Assembly (NCBI GenBank): GCA_911728435.2
Contig: OU452216.1
Location: 7,080,342 to 7,144,341, forward strand
DNA from: Apoderus coryli
Lineage: Eukaryota; Arthropoda; Insecta; Coleoptera; Attelabidae
DNA length: 64,000 bases
Direction: 5' to 3'
A model generated the notes under the pieces. The model was not told the origin of the DNA, did not search any database, and saw only the letters and a program-made list of their open reading frames with translations. Made by a program: the position numbers and the translations under genes. The first letter of the stretch is position 1. The number at the start of each line of letters is the position of its first letter. Shown here piece after piece: positions 37,504 through 47,539 of this stretch.

Positions 37504-38565
37504 TTAAACAGTAACATCAGAATGCTGTTGGATCCAGGCCAAATAAGACGCAACTTTTGTATATAGTGATGGATTCCCAGCTTGGCAAGTTTCGCTACTG
37601 TAGCTTGCAATCCCAATCAGATTATCAGTACCGCTTACAACCAAAGGACTACCATAATCTCCACTACAGATTGCTTTACCAGTATTTGCACCTGTACAGA
37701 TGTTCGTGTCTTTGGGGTTTGAAGCCGTGCAATCGTTCAGGGAAACGATTTCAGCTTCAGCGTCTAGGAGAACTTCAGAAATTTTACCTGTTTCTGTGAG
37801 TCCCCAACCGCTTACAACGGTTTTAGTACCTGGAAATTGCTCCAAATTAACAACATTTAAAATAGAGGAGTAAATCCTTACCAATATATGTGTTAACTGC
37901 ATCAGATTGCTTTGGTAAAGTCGCAGCTTTAATAGCATTGGTGAATGTTATGGTTTCTGCTGCTTTTACAATAGCAATGTCGTTTTCATAGGTGGTTGAG
38001 TCGTAATTTTCATGGATAGTTATGTCGGTGCACTGCATGATCAATTGGGATGGTTCTGCTTTGTATATGTCATGTACTCCAAGGATGACTTCAACAAGAT
38101 TAGCCCTAGAGGAAGAAACAATTTATATTTTCACAAACGGACACTTTGAGTCTAGATTTCCACTTGACTTTGTTCTTGAAGGCCTCTTTTCTTTCTTCCG
38201 ACCTAAACTGCCAGCAAAACATATTCATTTTGTTTTCTTACCCAGTTGCGCAACGTGCAGACGTCAAAACGTAGTTATTCGATATTAAGGTGCCTCCGCA
38301 TTTCCAGCTGGTACCGTCCTTGTATTTGAAAAACGTCAAGTAGCCAATATAAGGGTGTGAGTTGGCGGCAGCTTCGCTACCGCCAAATATTCTTGAGCTA
38401 ATGTCATTGCTTTCATTAAGTTTAGCCTAAAAACAAATACAAATTTTGGAGACTCCAAAGAAATAATCAAGAAAACTGGAAGGTTATGTTAGGGGTAGTT
38501 TTACTTACTTTTGGTAAAGCTAAAACAGCCGAAACAAGAAAAACCACAACTAAAACACACTTCAT
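37504..38565 (-). CDS. Serine protease homologue (S1 fold), His and Ser lost
   Basis: Four exons on the minus strand: 38509-38565, 38242-38426, 37882-38105 and 37504-37829. Phases agree and the product has 263 residues. Exon 1 is a 19-residue signal peptide (MKCVLVVVFLVSAVLALPK). The mature domain starts at R31-IFGGSEAA. The His box is VLTSARC (Arg77 replaces His), the Asp box ENDIAIVK is intact (Asp123), and the Ser box is SGDYGSPL (Tyr214 replaces Ser). Conserved WKCGG, VVSGWG and YTKVASYLAWIQQ support the S1 fold. Without His and Ser it cannot work as a peptidase by the usual mechanism. Exon borders equal those of the neighbour at 35946-36917, so the two probably arose by tandem duplication. 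Expression in gut would be typical of the family but is not shown by the sequence. Confidence 0.9.
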
Positions 38566-38601
38566 TTTTGCTAATACTCTTGTAAACTCGTTGAGGGGTT
38601 T

Positions 38602-38609
38602 TATTTATA
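38602..38609 (-). promoter_or_regulatory. Candidate TATA box of the 37504-38565 gene
   Basis: TATAAATA on the minus strand, about 37-44 bp before the ATG. Position is compatible with a short leader of around 10-15 bases. Confidence 0.5.
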
Positions 38610-40180
38610 ACCTATGATCGATATTGTTATCTCAAAGTTCGTTTTTGATGATACTCATGGTATATTTTATATTGCATAAGCTATCTCACGTTACGTAATT
38701 TTTATTTAGTTTGAAGTAGGTGATTTTAAAGGCAAAACACTCCAAAATGTTGATAATAATAATCACATCAACATAACAACATCACAAAAAAAAAAAAACA
38801 AAAAAATTAGAACAAATTTTGAATTTTTTTAAGTGTCATTAGAACCCCAATTGTAGGTTTACTGGGCAAGATAGGGTAAATGTTGTTTTTTGTCATTTTC
38901 TACATAATTTTGTAGTTTTAGTTTTATGTATAAAATGACCAAAAACAACTATTTCCAGTGAAATAAAAAAAAAATGTTATCATGAAACTAATAATATAAA
39001 ATAAAAAAAATTTAATAAAAAAAATTCAAAATACAAAAAAAAATTCAAAAAATACAAATAAAAAATTAAAAATAATCCAAGAAGTATAACTCTAGTCAGT
39101 CTGTCTGTATCCACGAAAACGCAAAAACCACTGGACAGATTTGAACCAAATTTGGTACAAAAATACTATTGGACATGGCAAGGAGCTGATTAGATTTTGG
39201 GAAAAATTGAGCGTAGGCAAGGGGTTTAAAAGAGGGTTCAAAAATTTAAAAAAATCATAGTTCTTAAACTTATCCGAAATACTGGATAATTTTTTACGCA
39301 TTTAATTGAATATAACCTAAAATATTGAACATAAAATATTAGACCACATTGGCGTTCGAAAATAGTGTAAAATGGGGTAAAAAAGATTTTAAAAAATCGT
39401 ATTTCTTAAACATAGCAGGAATATTAACTAGATATTTATAGCTTTGATAGAATATAACCTATAAAATATTTTATAAATAACTTACTTTCATAGGCGTTCG
39501 TAAATAGTGGAAAAGGGGTCAAACCATAAAAAAAATATATATTTCCTAAACTTAGTCGAAATATGGAATAATTTTTCATAGTTGTGATGCAAATATTCAA
39601 TAAAAGAATTGGTACACACAGGCGTTCGAAAATAGTTTAAAAAAAGGGTCAAAAACGAAAAAAAAAAATGTTTCCCAAACATACCAGAAAAATTGGCTAA
39701 TTACTTATAGCTTTGATATAAGAGAACCTACAATTTTTATTTACATAGCAGTTCGTAAATAGTAGAAAAGGGAGTAAAATAACAAAAAATGAATATGTAA
39801 AAAATTTTATATTTAACTAGTTGAATTCGTGTTAAAAATACACGACAAAAATTAATGTACCATAGGCGTCCGTGAAAATTCTGTAAAAGGGATAAGTTTT
39901 AGATAGAAAATTTGTTTTCAAAAACCTAAAACCCAAAGAAAAAAATAAAAAAGTTAGAGAATTAAAATCCATGGGATTCGTATGGGGTCTATCGTGAATG
40001 TGGACCTTGTACCCTGTGCAAGTGGTTCTAGAATCACAAGGTACACTGGCGTATGCACTATAATTGTTCTTATCAGATTTAAATCAAATTATTACAGCTA
40101 CATTGGTTATATTTGCGAACAATAGACACTTAAAGAAAGTATAAACAAATATTTATAGCAATGGATCATATGATGAAATG
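38610..40180. repeat. Intergenic DNA with a degenerate ~130-bp tandem repeat
   Basis: The motif (c)a(t)aggcgttcg.aaatag recurs near 39350, 39489, 39619, 39746 and 39861, giving steps of about 115-139 bp, each followed by a run ending ...aaaaggg(g)t(c)aaa and an AT-rich block with ttcctaaac. A preceding unique part near 39095 begins gtcagtctgtctgtatcc. The two frames called here on the minus strand are low-complexity. No gene is seen between the two divergently placed protease genes. Confidence 0.65.
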
Positions 40181-40188
40181 TATTTAAA
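40181..40188 (+). promoter_or_regulatory. Candidate TATA box of the 40252-41288 gene
   Basis: TATTTAAA about 65 bp upstream of the ATG, at a spacing close to that of the TATA box of the plus-strand gene at 45955. Confidence 0.4.
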
Positions 40189-40251
40189 CCGATTGTTTAG
40201 CCAAAAAATTGATTATTTTATAATCACCCGCAAATACGTTTAACAAATATC

Positions 40252-41288
40252 ATGAAAATCTTCATCATAGTATCGGCACTTTTAGTTGCCGCCTCGGCAT
40301 TACCAAGGGTAAGTCTAAACTGAACTTTAAATAAAATATGCCTTTAGTTATACAAGCCATATCTCTCCTCACAGCTCACGATACCATTTGAAAGCCTCCA
40401 ATACAAAACCAATTATAGACAACCTCAAAAGTTCGTTCAAGGTATGGTGAGTGGCCGCGTTATTGGCGGTCATGAAGCCCAACCCAATTCCCTTCCATTC
40501 GAAGCTTACTTGGGTTTGCAAGCCGGCGATGGTGGCTGGTTATGCGGTGGAGCCTTGTTGACCCAGAACTACGTCATAACTGCTGGGCATTGCGTTGAAG
40601 AGTAGGTTATAAGGGTTTCCTTGCTTCAAGGTAATTTATTTGGTTCTTTTAGAGTCACTGGTGGTGAGGTTATCTTGGGGATGCACAGAGTGGATGTGCA
40701 AGAAAGCACTCAAGCAAAATACGGTGTGCAAAGTATTGTTCTACATGAAGGATTCAGTGAGGATGCCGATGGTTTTGATATAGGTTTGATTGTATTGGAC
40801 CGTACAGTTACCCTGACTCCAGCTATCCAAACTATTAAATTACCTACTAGAGCAGAAGCTGCAAATACGTTTGAAGGTGCAAGTGTAATTATTGCTGGGT
40901 GGGGTGCGACTGCTGGAACTGGAGCAGGATCAGCTGCTTCTTTAGTGCTCATGGAAACTGAGTCTACAGTCATATCCCTAGCAAAATGCGAACAACAGTA
41001 TGGTACGCTTGATGATGCGATTTGTAGTAGTGGGGAGCAGAACCAAGGAGCGTGTTATGGTAAGCACCTTTTATTTGCTGCATCATTGATGAACATGGGA
41101 TAAAAGGGAAGGATTTTTGATATTTTGTAGGTGATTCTGGAGCTCCTCTTATTTACAACAGAGACACCATAATTGGTATAGTATCATCCGGAATGCCATA
41201 TTGCGTTCCGGGTTATCCAACGATCTTTACCAGCGTTACTAAGTATTTAGACTGGATTGAGCAAAATTCGGATGCCATTATCTACTAG
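40252..41288 (+). CDS. Chymotrypsin-like serine protease, intact triad
   Basis: Exons 40252-40308, 40375-40601, 40653-41059 and 41131-41288 join in phase to 282 residues. Exon 1 is a 19-residue signal peptide (MKIFIIVSALLVAASALPR). A ~28-residue propeptide ends at R47, and the mature enzyme starts VIGGHEAQPNS, so activation by a trypsin-like cut is expected. The triad is complete: His91 in ITAGHC, Asp137 in FDIGLIVL, Ser233 in YGDSGAPL. The residue six before Ser is Gly, so the primary specificity is not trypsin-like; a chymotrypsin, elastase or brachyurin-type preference is more likely. It lacks the intron that splits the three minus-strand homologues and the 45955 gene just before the AGWG block. 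The predicted role is secreted digestive proteolysis, by analogy with insect paralogues. Confidence 0.92.
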
Positions 41289-41436
41289 AATTTACCAATA
41301 CGTATTTTTTTAACAGTTTTTATTTGTTTTATTTATTTCCTATCTCCCTTTTTAATCAAACCGGTTTCAATTTGAACACTAACACAACATCCTCATTAGT
41401 AATCGTTTTGAAGATCTTTAACTGATCAGCATAGTG

Positions 41437-42405
41437 AAAGCTTCGGATATGTCGCTCGGACATCTATTCTGAATTGATCAGGGTATATAAGAAATTGAGA
41501 GGGCTTCTGGTTACCCCAGGGTAGGTCATCAAGTAAGGGTCTGCATTTAGCCCTGTAAGAATATACTGGGGAGCTAATTCCTGCTACTCTGAGAACATTT
41601 TCTCAACAAAAAAAAACTTAATTTCCATCAATATGTTCATATGAACAAACATAGTGAGTTTGGTTGAAATTTAAAAAATTTCAAGGCAATAAATGTATGG
41701 AAAAATTGAAGATTTTGGATGGAAAATAGATTTTCCTGGAAACTTGTACGATTATAGAGTTTGATGCGCTGATTCCAAATATTTATATAATATGGGTGGT
41801 GGCACGAATATTTAGAGCAGTACGGACCCTCAAAGGTAGTCTAAACCATAGATTTGTACTAAAATCTCACTTTGAAAAATCATAAAAAAATAACCAATCC
41901 CGCTGTACTCCTGAGCTTCGGATATGTCGATCGGACATCTATTCTGAATTTATCAGGGTATATAAGAAATCGATAGGGGTTCTAGTATCCCCAGGGTAGG
42001 TCACCAAGTAAAAATCTACACTCCACGAAATATAGACCAACTTTGGAAAATCATAAAAAAATAACCAATCCTGCTGTACATCTGAGCTTTGGTTATGTCG
42101 ATCGGACATCTATTCGGAATTTATCAGGGTATATAAGAAATCGAGAAGGCTTCTGGTTACCCCAGGGTAGGTCATCAACTAAGGGTCTGCATATGGCCCT
42201 GTGAGAATATACTGGGGAGCTAATTCCTGCTACACTGAGAACATTTTCTCAACAAAAAAACACTTATTCTCCATCAATATGTTCATATGAACAAACATAG
42301 TGAGTTTGGTTGAAATCGAGAAACAAAAATCTATTCTGAATTTATCAGGGTATATAAGAAATCGAGAGGGCTTCTGGTTACCCCAGGGTAGGTCATCAAG
42401 TAAGG
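41437..42405 (-). repeat. R500 array, about 2 units, rearranged
   Basis: Reverse-orientation R500 units with markers near 41440, 41880 and 42060, and a final partial unit jumping from gagaaacaaaaat straight to ctattctgaatttatc near 42330, which is an internal deletion of a unit. The array lies between two protease genes. The frame 42300-42500 is a repeat-derived start joined to a short unique stretch (IEAKVAVLRLALNLPKGQEV) of unknown origin. Confidence 0.8.
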
Positions 42406-42873
42406 GTCTAATTGAAGCCAAAGTTGCTGTCTTACGTTTAGCATTAAATCTTCCAAAAGGACAGGAAGTTCTTCTTGCAAAAAGTGTACAAAATATTTAA
42501 TTTTACATTGTATCTACTAATATCAATTATTTCCCTCATTTTCCCGACATTTTCCTTAATATGAAAAGACGACGGACGGGAAAACTGTGGAATACCCACC
42601 TATTTCCCAAACCAAAACTGTACTTGAAACTTGTGCGTCTGCTAGTGGATGTAATTCAATTAGTCCTTTATGCCAACTGGAGGACCTTTAATTATTTTAT
42701 ACGACAAAGTTTCGGTATCATGGAAATCTTTTAATTAGAATTTCAAATCAAATAATGAATGAGGTATTGTACTTTCTTTTTTTTATTGTTGTTTCCCGTT
42801 ATATTTATTGCTGGAATTGGAATATAATGATGACAACAAAACTACGCATAATCCTCAATTAATTTTAATAGCT
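42406..42873. other. Intergenic DNA
   Basis: Starts with a 30-codon open stretch up to the stop at about 42500 whose translation looks protein-like but matches nothing I recognise. The rest is AT-rich and holds nothing visible. Confidence 0.35.
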
Positions 42874-43924
42874 CTAAGCTACTATTACATCAGAATTTTT
42901 CTGGATCCAATCCAAATACGAATCTACTCTTGTAGCAACAGTGGGAAAAAATTCCGCACATGATGAGATCCCATAAGACACTAAACCAATTAGTTTGTCA
43001 TCCAATGTCACCGCATATCCAGTATCATCTGAAAGGTCATAATCAAATCAGAGCCTTTAGGGCTACTAGAACTTCGTTATACCAGATGATGTGATTTTTT
43101 TTAAATTAAAAGCTTACCAATACAAGCACTGACACCCTGGTAATCAGCGGAGCACAGTTGGGAGTTGGTGACACTTGGGAATAATATTTGACATGCCTCG
43201 TTAGAAATAACGTTCTGGAAAGCTTCAATCAGGACTCCTAGGACGTAATATGAGGTGACGTTCCATCCGCTCAGTGTCACATTTTTTCCTAAAAACTCAT
43301 GTAAACAAAACACCCCGTCATCATGATCAAAATACAGACACTTACCTTGATATGATTTATTAATATCGTTTGATAAAGGAATAGCCTTGATAATGTCACT
43401 GTATTCTACAGTTTCGAGTAATTTAACCAGACCAATATCATTGAGAGGAGCATCGTCACTTCCACCAAACTCCTCGTGGATAATTAGTTGCTCTGATCTG
43501 TAGATTGCTACATAAAGATCCATATCCAATACCCTTGTAGCGCCCAAACTAACATCAGCACTATGAGCTCTAGAAATTTAAGGATTAGGAACACAGAATG
43601 GGAATTGGGACACCGTCCTTCTTACCCTTTTAAACAATATCCTGTTGTCAAGACATATTTTTGTGAAATTAGGACTCCACTACAGGCCGACATATCGTAT
43701 ACATCCAGGGTTCTGTTTACTGAGATGTAAGCTTGGTATGGTTGGGAATGGTCTGCAGCACGTTGGCCTCCTGCTAGTCTTCCATGTAAACTGGGATTTT
43801 TCGTGTTTGTGAAGTTGTTCTGTGATTGTTTTAAGTTATTGTGGTGTACCCGAACTCTGGATGAACCGTATGATAGACCGAACATAGAAAATATTAAAAC
43901 AAGAACAAATTTGCTGGCGAACAT
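42874..43924 (-). CDS. Serine protease homologue (S1 fold), His lost and Ser replaced by Thr
   Basis: Exons on the minus strand: 43626-43924, 43346-43569, 43118-43288 and 42874-43028; they join in phase to 282 residues. Exon 1 holds both the signal peptide (SKFVLVLIFSMFGLSYG) and the start of the protease domain, so the usual first intron is absent. The domain begins after R49 with LAGGQRAAD. The His box is VLTTGYC (Tyr96 replaces His), the Asp box LNDIGLVKL is intact (Asp144), and the Ser box reads CIDDTGYAV, so Thr234 sits at the Ser position and the GDSGGP motif is largely lost. SGWN and VDSYLDWIQKNSD keep the fold signature. A separate intron precedes the Ser-box exon. It is read as non-catalytic; Thr cannot be assumed to work without the His. 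Confidence 0.88.
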
Positions 43925-44629
43925 TGTTATGATGCTTTTTATTTTACTAACAAACTGTTTTTAAGTGCAATTTTGATTTATCTCTGAGCCAAATACTTTT
44001 GTTGATAACAAAAATAGTATAAAGAACACAATTAGCTACTTAAACAAATTATGTTCGTTAGATAATTTTAATTTTATAATTTATCATCTTCCTGGAGCAG
44101 TTTGCTAATCAAAAAATCAATCAACTGCCTTATGTGACCTTACCAAGGTTTATAGATTCCCCGCCGTTTTTGAAGCCTTCATAATTCAAATTTTGCGTTA
44201 ATTTTGAGACACTTTTTATGTTTTATTCACGATTGACAACTGCTCTGCGATGGAGAGTCAAAAGTCTTAAATGAATGCTCTTTTGTATTTTCCCTGAAGA
44301 ATTTTCTTTCAGTGTCAAAATTTATTAGGAGTGAAATTTGGTAAATTGTCAGTATGGAAAGGACAACAAAAACAGCGTCGACAGCCAAGCTTACGATACA
44401 TTGCCAAAGCTGCTTGGTTCTGCCTGTGGTGCAATGCAAAAAGGTGTCAACAGCAGGAAAATTTATATATTTTCTTCCTGTACATATACGTTCTCTCCTT
44501 TCGAGCTTTTGTTGGTTTTATAACGACACCTGGCTATACAATCTGTGCACAAATTCAATCACGAAAATGAAAAGCAAAAAGCATTCTAATCAAACAAAAG
44601 CATTAAAATTGAAATAAATCTGTTTTCCT
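43925..44629. other. Intergenic DNA
   Basis: Overlapping short frames on both strands around 44227-44617 show no family features, and no repeat was recognised. Confidence 0.35.
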
Positions 44630-45165
44630 AATATTGGGGTCGTGATATTTACGCAGGACAATGATATTATTTGCATGCCAAACGACATGCTGCAAAACGG
44701 TCATTAAGGATGGTTTCTTAGGTCTTGATTAGGTCCTGTATGATAGCGTCCTATACCAAACCAAGGCATCAAAATTGAAATCTGTTTTACTCATAATGGG
44801 GTCGTGAAATTTACGCAGGACAATGATATTATGATGGGCTATTTGCATGCCAAACAACATGCTGCAAAACGGTCTTTAAGGATAGTTTCTTAGGTCTTGA
44901 TTAGGTCCTGTACCAAACCAAGGCATTATTATTGAAATCTGTTTTTCTAATAATGGGGTCGTGAAATTTACGCAGGACAATGATATTATGATGGGCTATT
45001 TGCATGCCAAACGACATTCGGAACCAGTGTCATTAAGGATAGTTTCTTAGGTCTTGATTAGGTCCTGTATGATAGCGTATGGGGTCGTGAAATTTACGCA
45101 AGACAATGATATTATGAAGGGCTATCTGCATGCCATAAAAGACGCTGCATTAAGGATAGTTTCTT
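44630..45165 (+). repeat. Tandem repeat, four units of about 125-175 bp
   Basis: The marker ggggtcgtgaaatttacgca (with small changes) recurs near 44636, 44810, 44955 and 45079. Units also share aggacaatgatattatgatg, tttgcatgccaaacgacat and ttaggtcttgattaggtcctg. Lengths differ because of internal deletions. Inverted relatives lie at 37115-37345, so the protease genes at 37.5-43.9 kb sit between inverted copies. Confidence 0.8.
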
Positions 45166-45875
45166 AGATTTTGAATTGAAATTATGTAAATTTCTTATGC
45201 GTAATTTCAAATTCGTTCCACAAGGGTTGGATCGAACGAATATAAAGGCCCACGCCAATGTGGTACCTTCTATACTATTCGGTGGCTATATGAATTTCTT
45301 TTTATTTAAAGCAGATTGTATTGGACTCACTGTATAATTGAATGTGCAAACGCTCCAGGTCGTTCTTTTGCATTTTCAAAAAGGAAATTTTATTAATCAA
45401 ATTTATAGGGTTATAAAGCGTCATTTTCACCCTGTCTTAGATAATTGTTATTAACGGAACACATACATTTAGATGACTTTTGTGAACTTTTAGGTTCACT
45501 TCCATAAAATTGCATTTTCTTAATCGAAATATAAGGCTGCTTGCTCTTCATGGAGGCTTACTAAATACGTTAGATCCATGGTATTTATAATACGTGGAGA
45601 TAAGTACTGGGTATACCAAAGACGATGATTATTGTGTTTGAATTTTTTATACAGGGTGAATTACAAAGGAAGGAAGGTTTAGGAAATGTTTTTTTTTTAG
45701 TCAAATATCTACATTAATTTATATTATTAATGTGTCGTACTTTGAGAGATAATTTACCTAATTTGATAAGCAATTTATTCTAACATAATTTTTGGTACAT
45801 TTCATTAACCTGGTTGACATAAATTTGGGCCTGTATGCGTCTAAAATAAATTAAGATAAAGCTTTAACATAATGC
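45166..45875. other. Intergenic DNA upstream of the 45955 gene
   Basis: No coding region. A tatacagggtgaattac motif near 45650 is another MITE-type end. Confidence 0.4.
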
Positions 45876-45883
45876 TATATAAA
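45876..45883 (+). promoter_or_regulatory. Candidate TATA box of the 45955-46971 gene
   Basis: TATATAAA, within ctatataaaaagcagc, about 79 bp upstream of the ATG. It is the clearest core promoter in the window. Confidence 0.6.
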
Positions 45884-45954
45884 AAGCAGCAGCAAATACT
45901 ACAAATTTAATATCAAGTGAATTTTAGCAAAGTGTTCTTTAGTTTACCAAAAAA

Positions 45955-46971
45955 ATGAAATCCAAAATTATAGCTGAAGCTATATTTGTAAGTGCTCTTT
46001 TGGCTACTGTGGCTACTTTGGAGGTAAGTTTTTTTAAAAGTTCATATTTCTTTTATTGTTTATTTTCTCTATACAAACAAAGGTGGATTGGGCGAACATT
46101 GAGGACTCTAACATCTACGTAGATCCAACTGGCGAAGCCTCATCAGTCGCCAGGATCATTGGCGGGACTGAAGCTTCTCCGAATGCCATACCGTATCAAG
46201 CAGCTCTTTTCATAAAAACAGGTCGTGGCACTGCTTTTTGTGGGGGCAGTTTAATTTCGGAGAATTACGTATTAACCGCTGCTCACTGCACGGAAAGGTA
46301 CGTTGAATTTTTTCACAAATTTAATAATAAACACAGGATCATTGGGTTCTAGCGCTGACTCTGTAATCGTAATACTCGGAGCTCATGATCTGAAAAAGAA
46401 CGAATCGGATAAAATTGAATACAAGTGCGACACAATCCTCGTACATCCAAATTGGAATCGAAAAACGCTTCAAAACGATATATCATTGGTAAAGCTACCA
46501 AATCCAGTGAAGCTAAGTGATAAAATTGCTACAATAAGCTTAGCAGATTCCGGTAAACCAAAATCAAATATCTTTCTATCATTGATCGTTGATTTAAGAA
46601 GTTAATTTCTCTGTTCAGGTAGCTTTTCTGATGCTAAAGCTCTCCTCTCCGGTTGGGGTAAGACTTCCGATGAATCACGGACATCACATGTGCTGAACCA
46701 GGTCGATTTATCCGTTTTGGAGAATAGGGAATGCGGAAATTTCTTTGAGGGAATCATGCAGGATTCTCATGTATGTACCTCTGGCGTAGAAATTAAAGGT
46801 GGATGCAATGGAGATAGTGGTGGACCGCTAGTTGTTGATAATCAACAAATTGGCGTTGTGTCCTTTGGGTCGAATAAGTGTACCAAAGGATATCCCACGG
46901 TGTTTACTAGAGTATCCGAATTCATGGGTTGGATTGAGGAGCATTCGGATTTGGGAAGTGTACTTGATTGA
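45955..46971 (+). CDS. Chymotrypsin-like serine protease, intact triad
   Basis: Exons 45955-46023, 46083-46297, 46353-46552 and 46619-46971 join in phase to 278 residues. The acceptor of exon 3 must be the tag at 46350-46352, since the earlier cag at 46334 leads at once to a stop. Exon 1 is the signal peptide (23 residues, [15 protein letters not shown]). The propeptide has [13 protein letters not shown] and ends at R47; the mature enzyme starts [11 protein letters not shown]. Triad: His91 in LTAAHC, Asp137 in QNDISLVKL, Ser228 in CNGDSGGPL, all canonical. Gly lies six before Ser, which argues against trypsin specificity. An AATAAA signal follows within 50 bp of the stop (about 47007-47016). 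It is a secreted endopeptidase, probably digestive, and with the 40252 gene one of two active members of the cluster. Confidence 0.94.
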
Positions 46972-47006
46972 ATTTTTTTTTGAATTTAATTATTTACAAC
47001 CATAAA

Positions 47007-47016
47007 AATAAATAAA
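47007..47016 (+). terminator. Polyadenylation signals of the 45955-46971 gene
   Basis: Two overlapping AATAAA hexamers about 36-45 bases after the stop codon. Confidence 0.6.
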
Positions 47017-47539
47017 ATAGATTTTTATGAACGTTGTCCTTTTTTTTTTGCATTTTTTCGACCCCTTTCCGTGTTTATTACACAGGCCAACAAAATGAAA
47101 AAAAAAATTTGGTGCCAGAAATCTAACATCTGATTTTAGATGTTTTTAATGTGCTGATTCCAAAAATGCCACCAGATTTTTTCTATCAGCTCTAGTTTTT
47201 GAGATACACGTTACAGGTTAAATGATATATTTTTTTCTGATAAAGGACAACAAATAAAGAGATAAATATGTACTTAATCGTCAAAATAGGAATTTCCCAG
47301 AATCTAATTAGCCAAATGGATACCTGGAATTGTCCCTGACCCAATGTTCCTATACTAGGAACTACTCAATACAATGCTCTTACTTACTTTTATACCTGTA
47401 ATTGCCTATGACCCGATCCTTCTATACCTGCTTGGCTGTACTTGATTTAGTATATTACTGAGTTTTCCCAAGTAAAGTTGTGCTATCATTTTGTGTAAAT
47501 TTTGGTCGTTTTGTAGTATCAAGACACTAAACTGAAACA

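Noticed and set aside
46337..46352. Alternative exon 3 acceptor (cag at 46334-46336) in the active protease gene
   Set aside because: It would introduce an immediate in-frame stop; the tag at 46350-46352 restores the frame and the family sequence.
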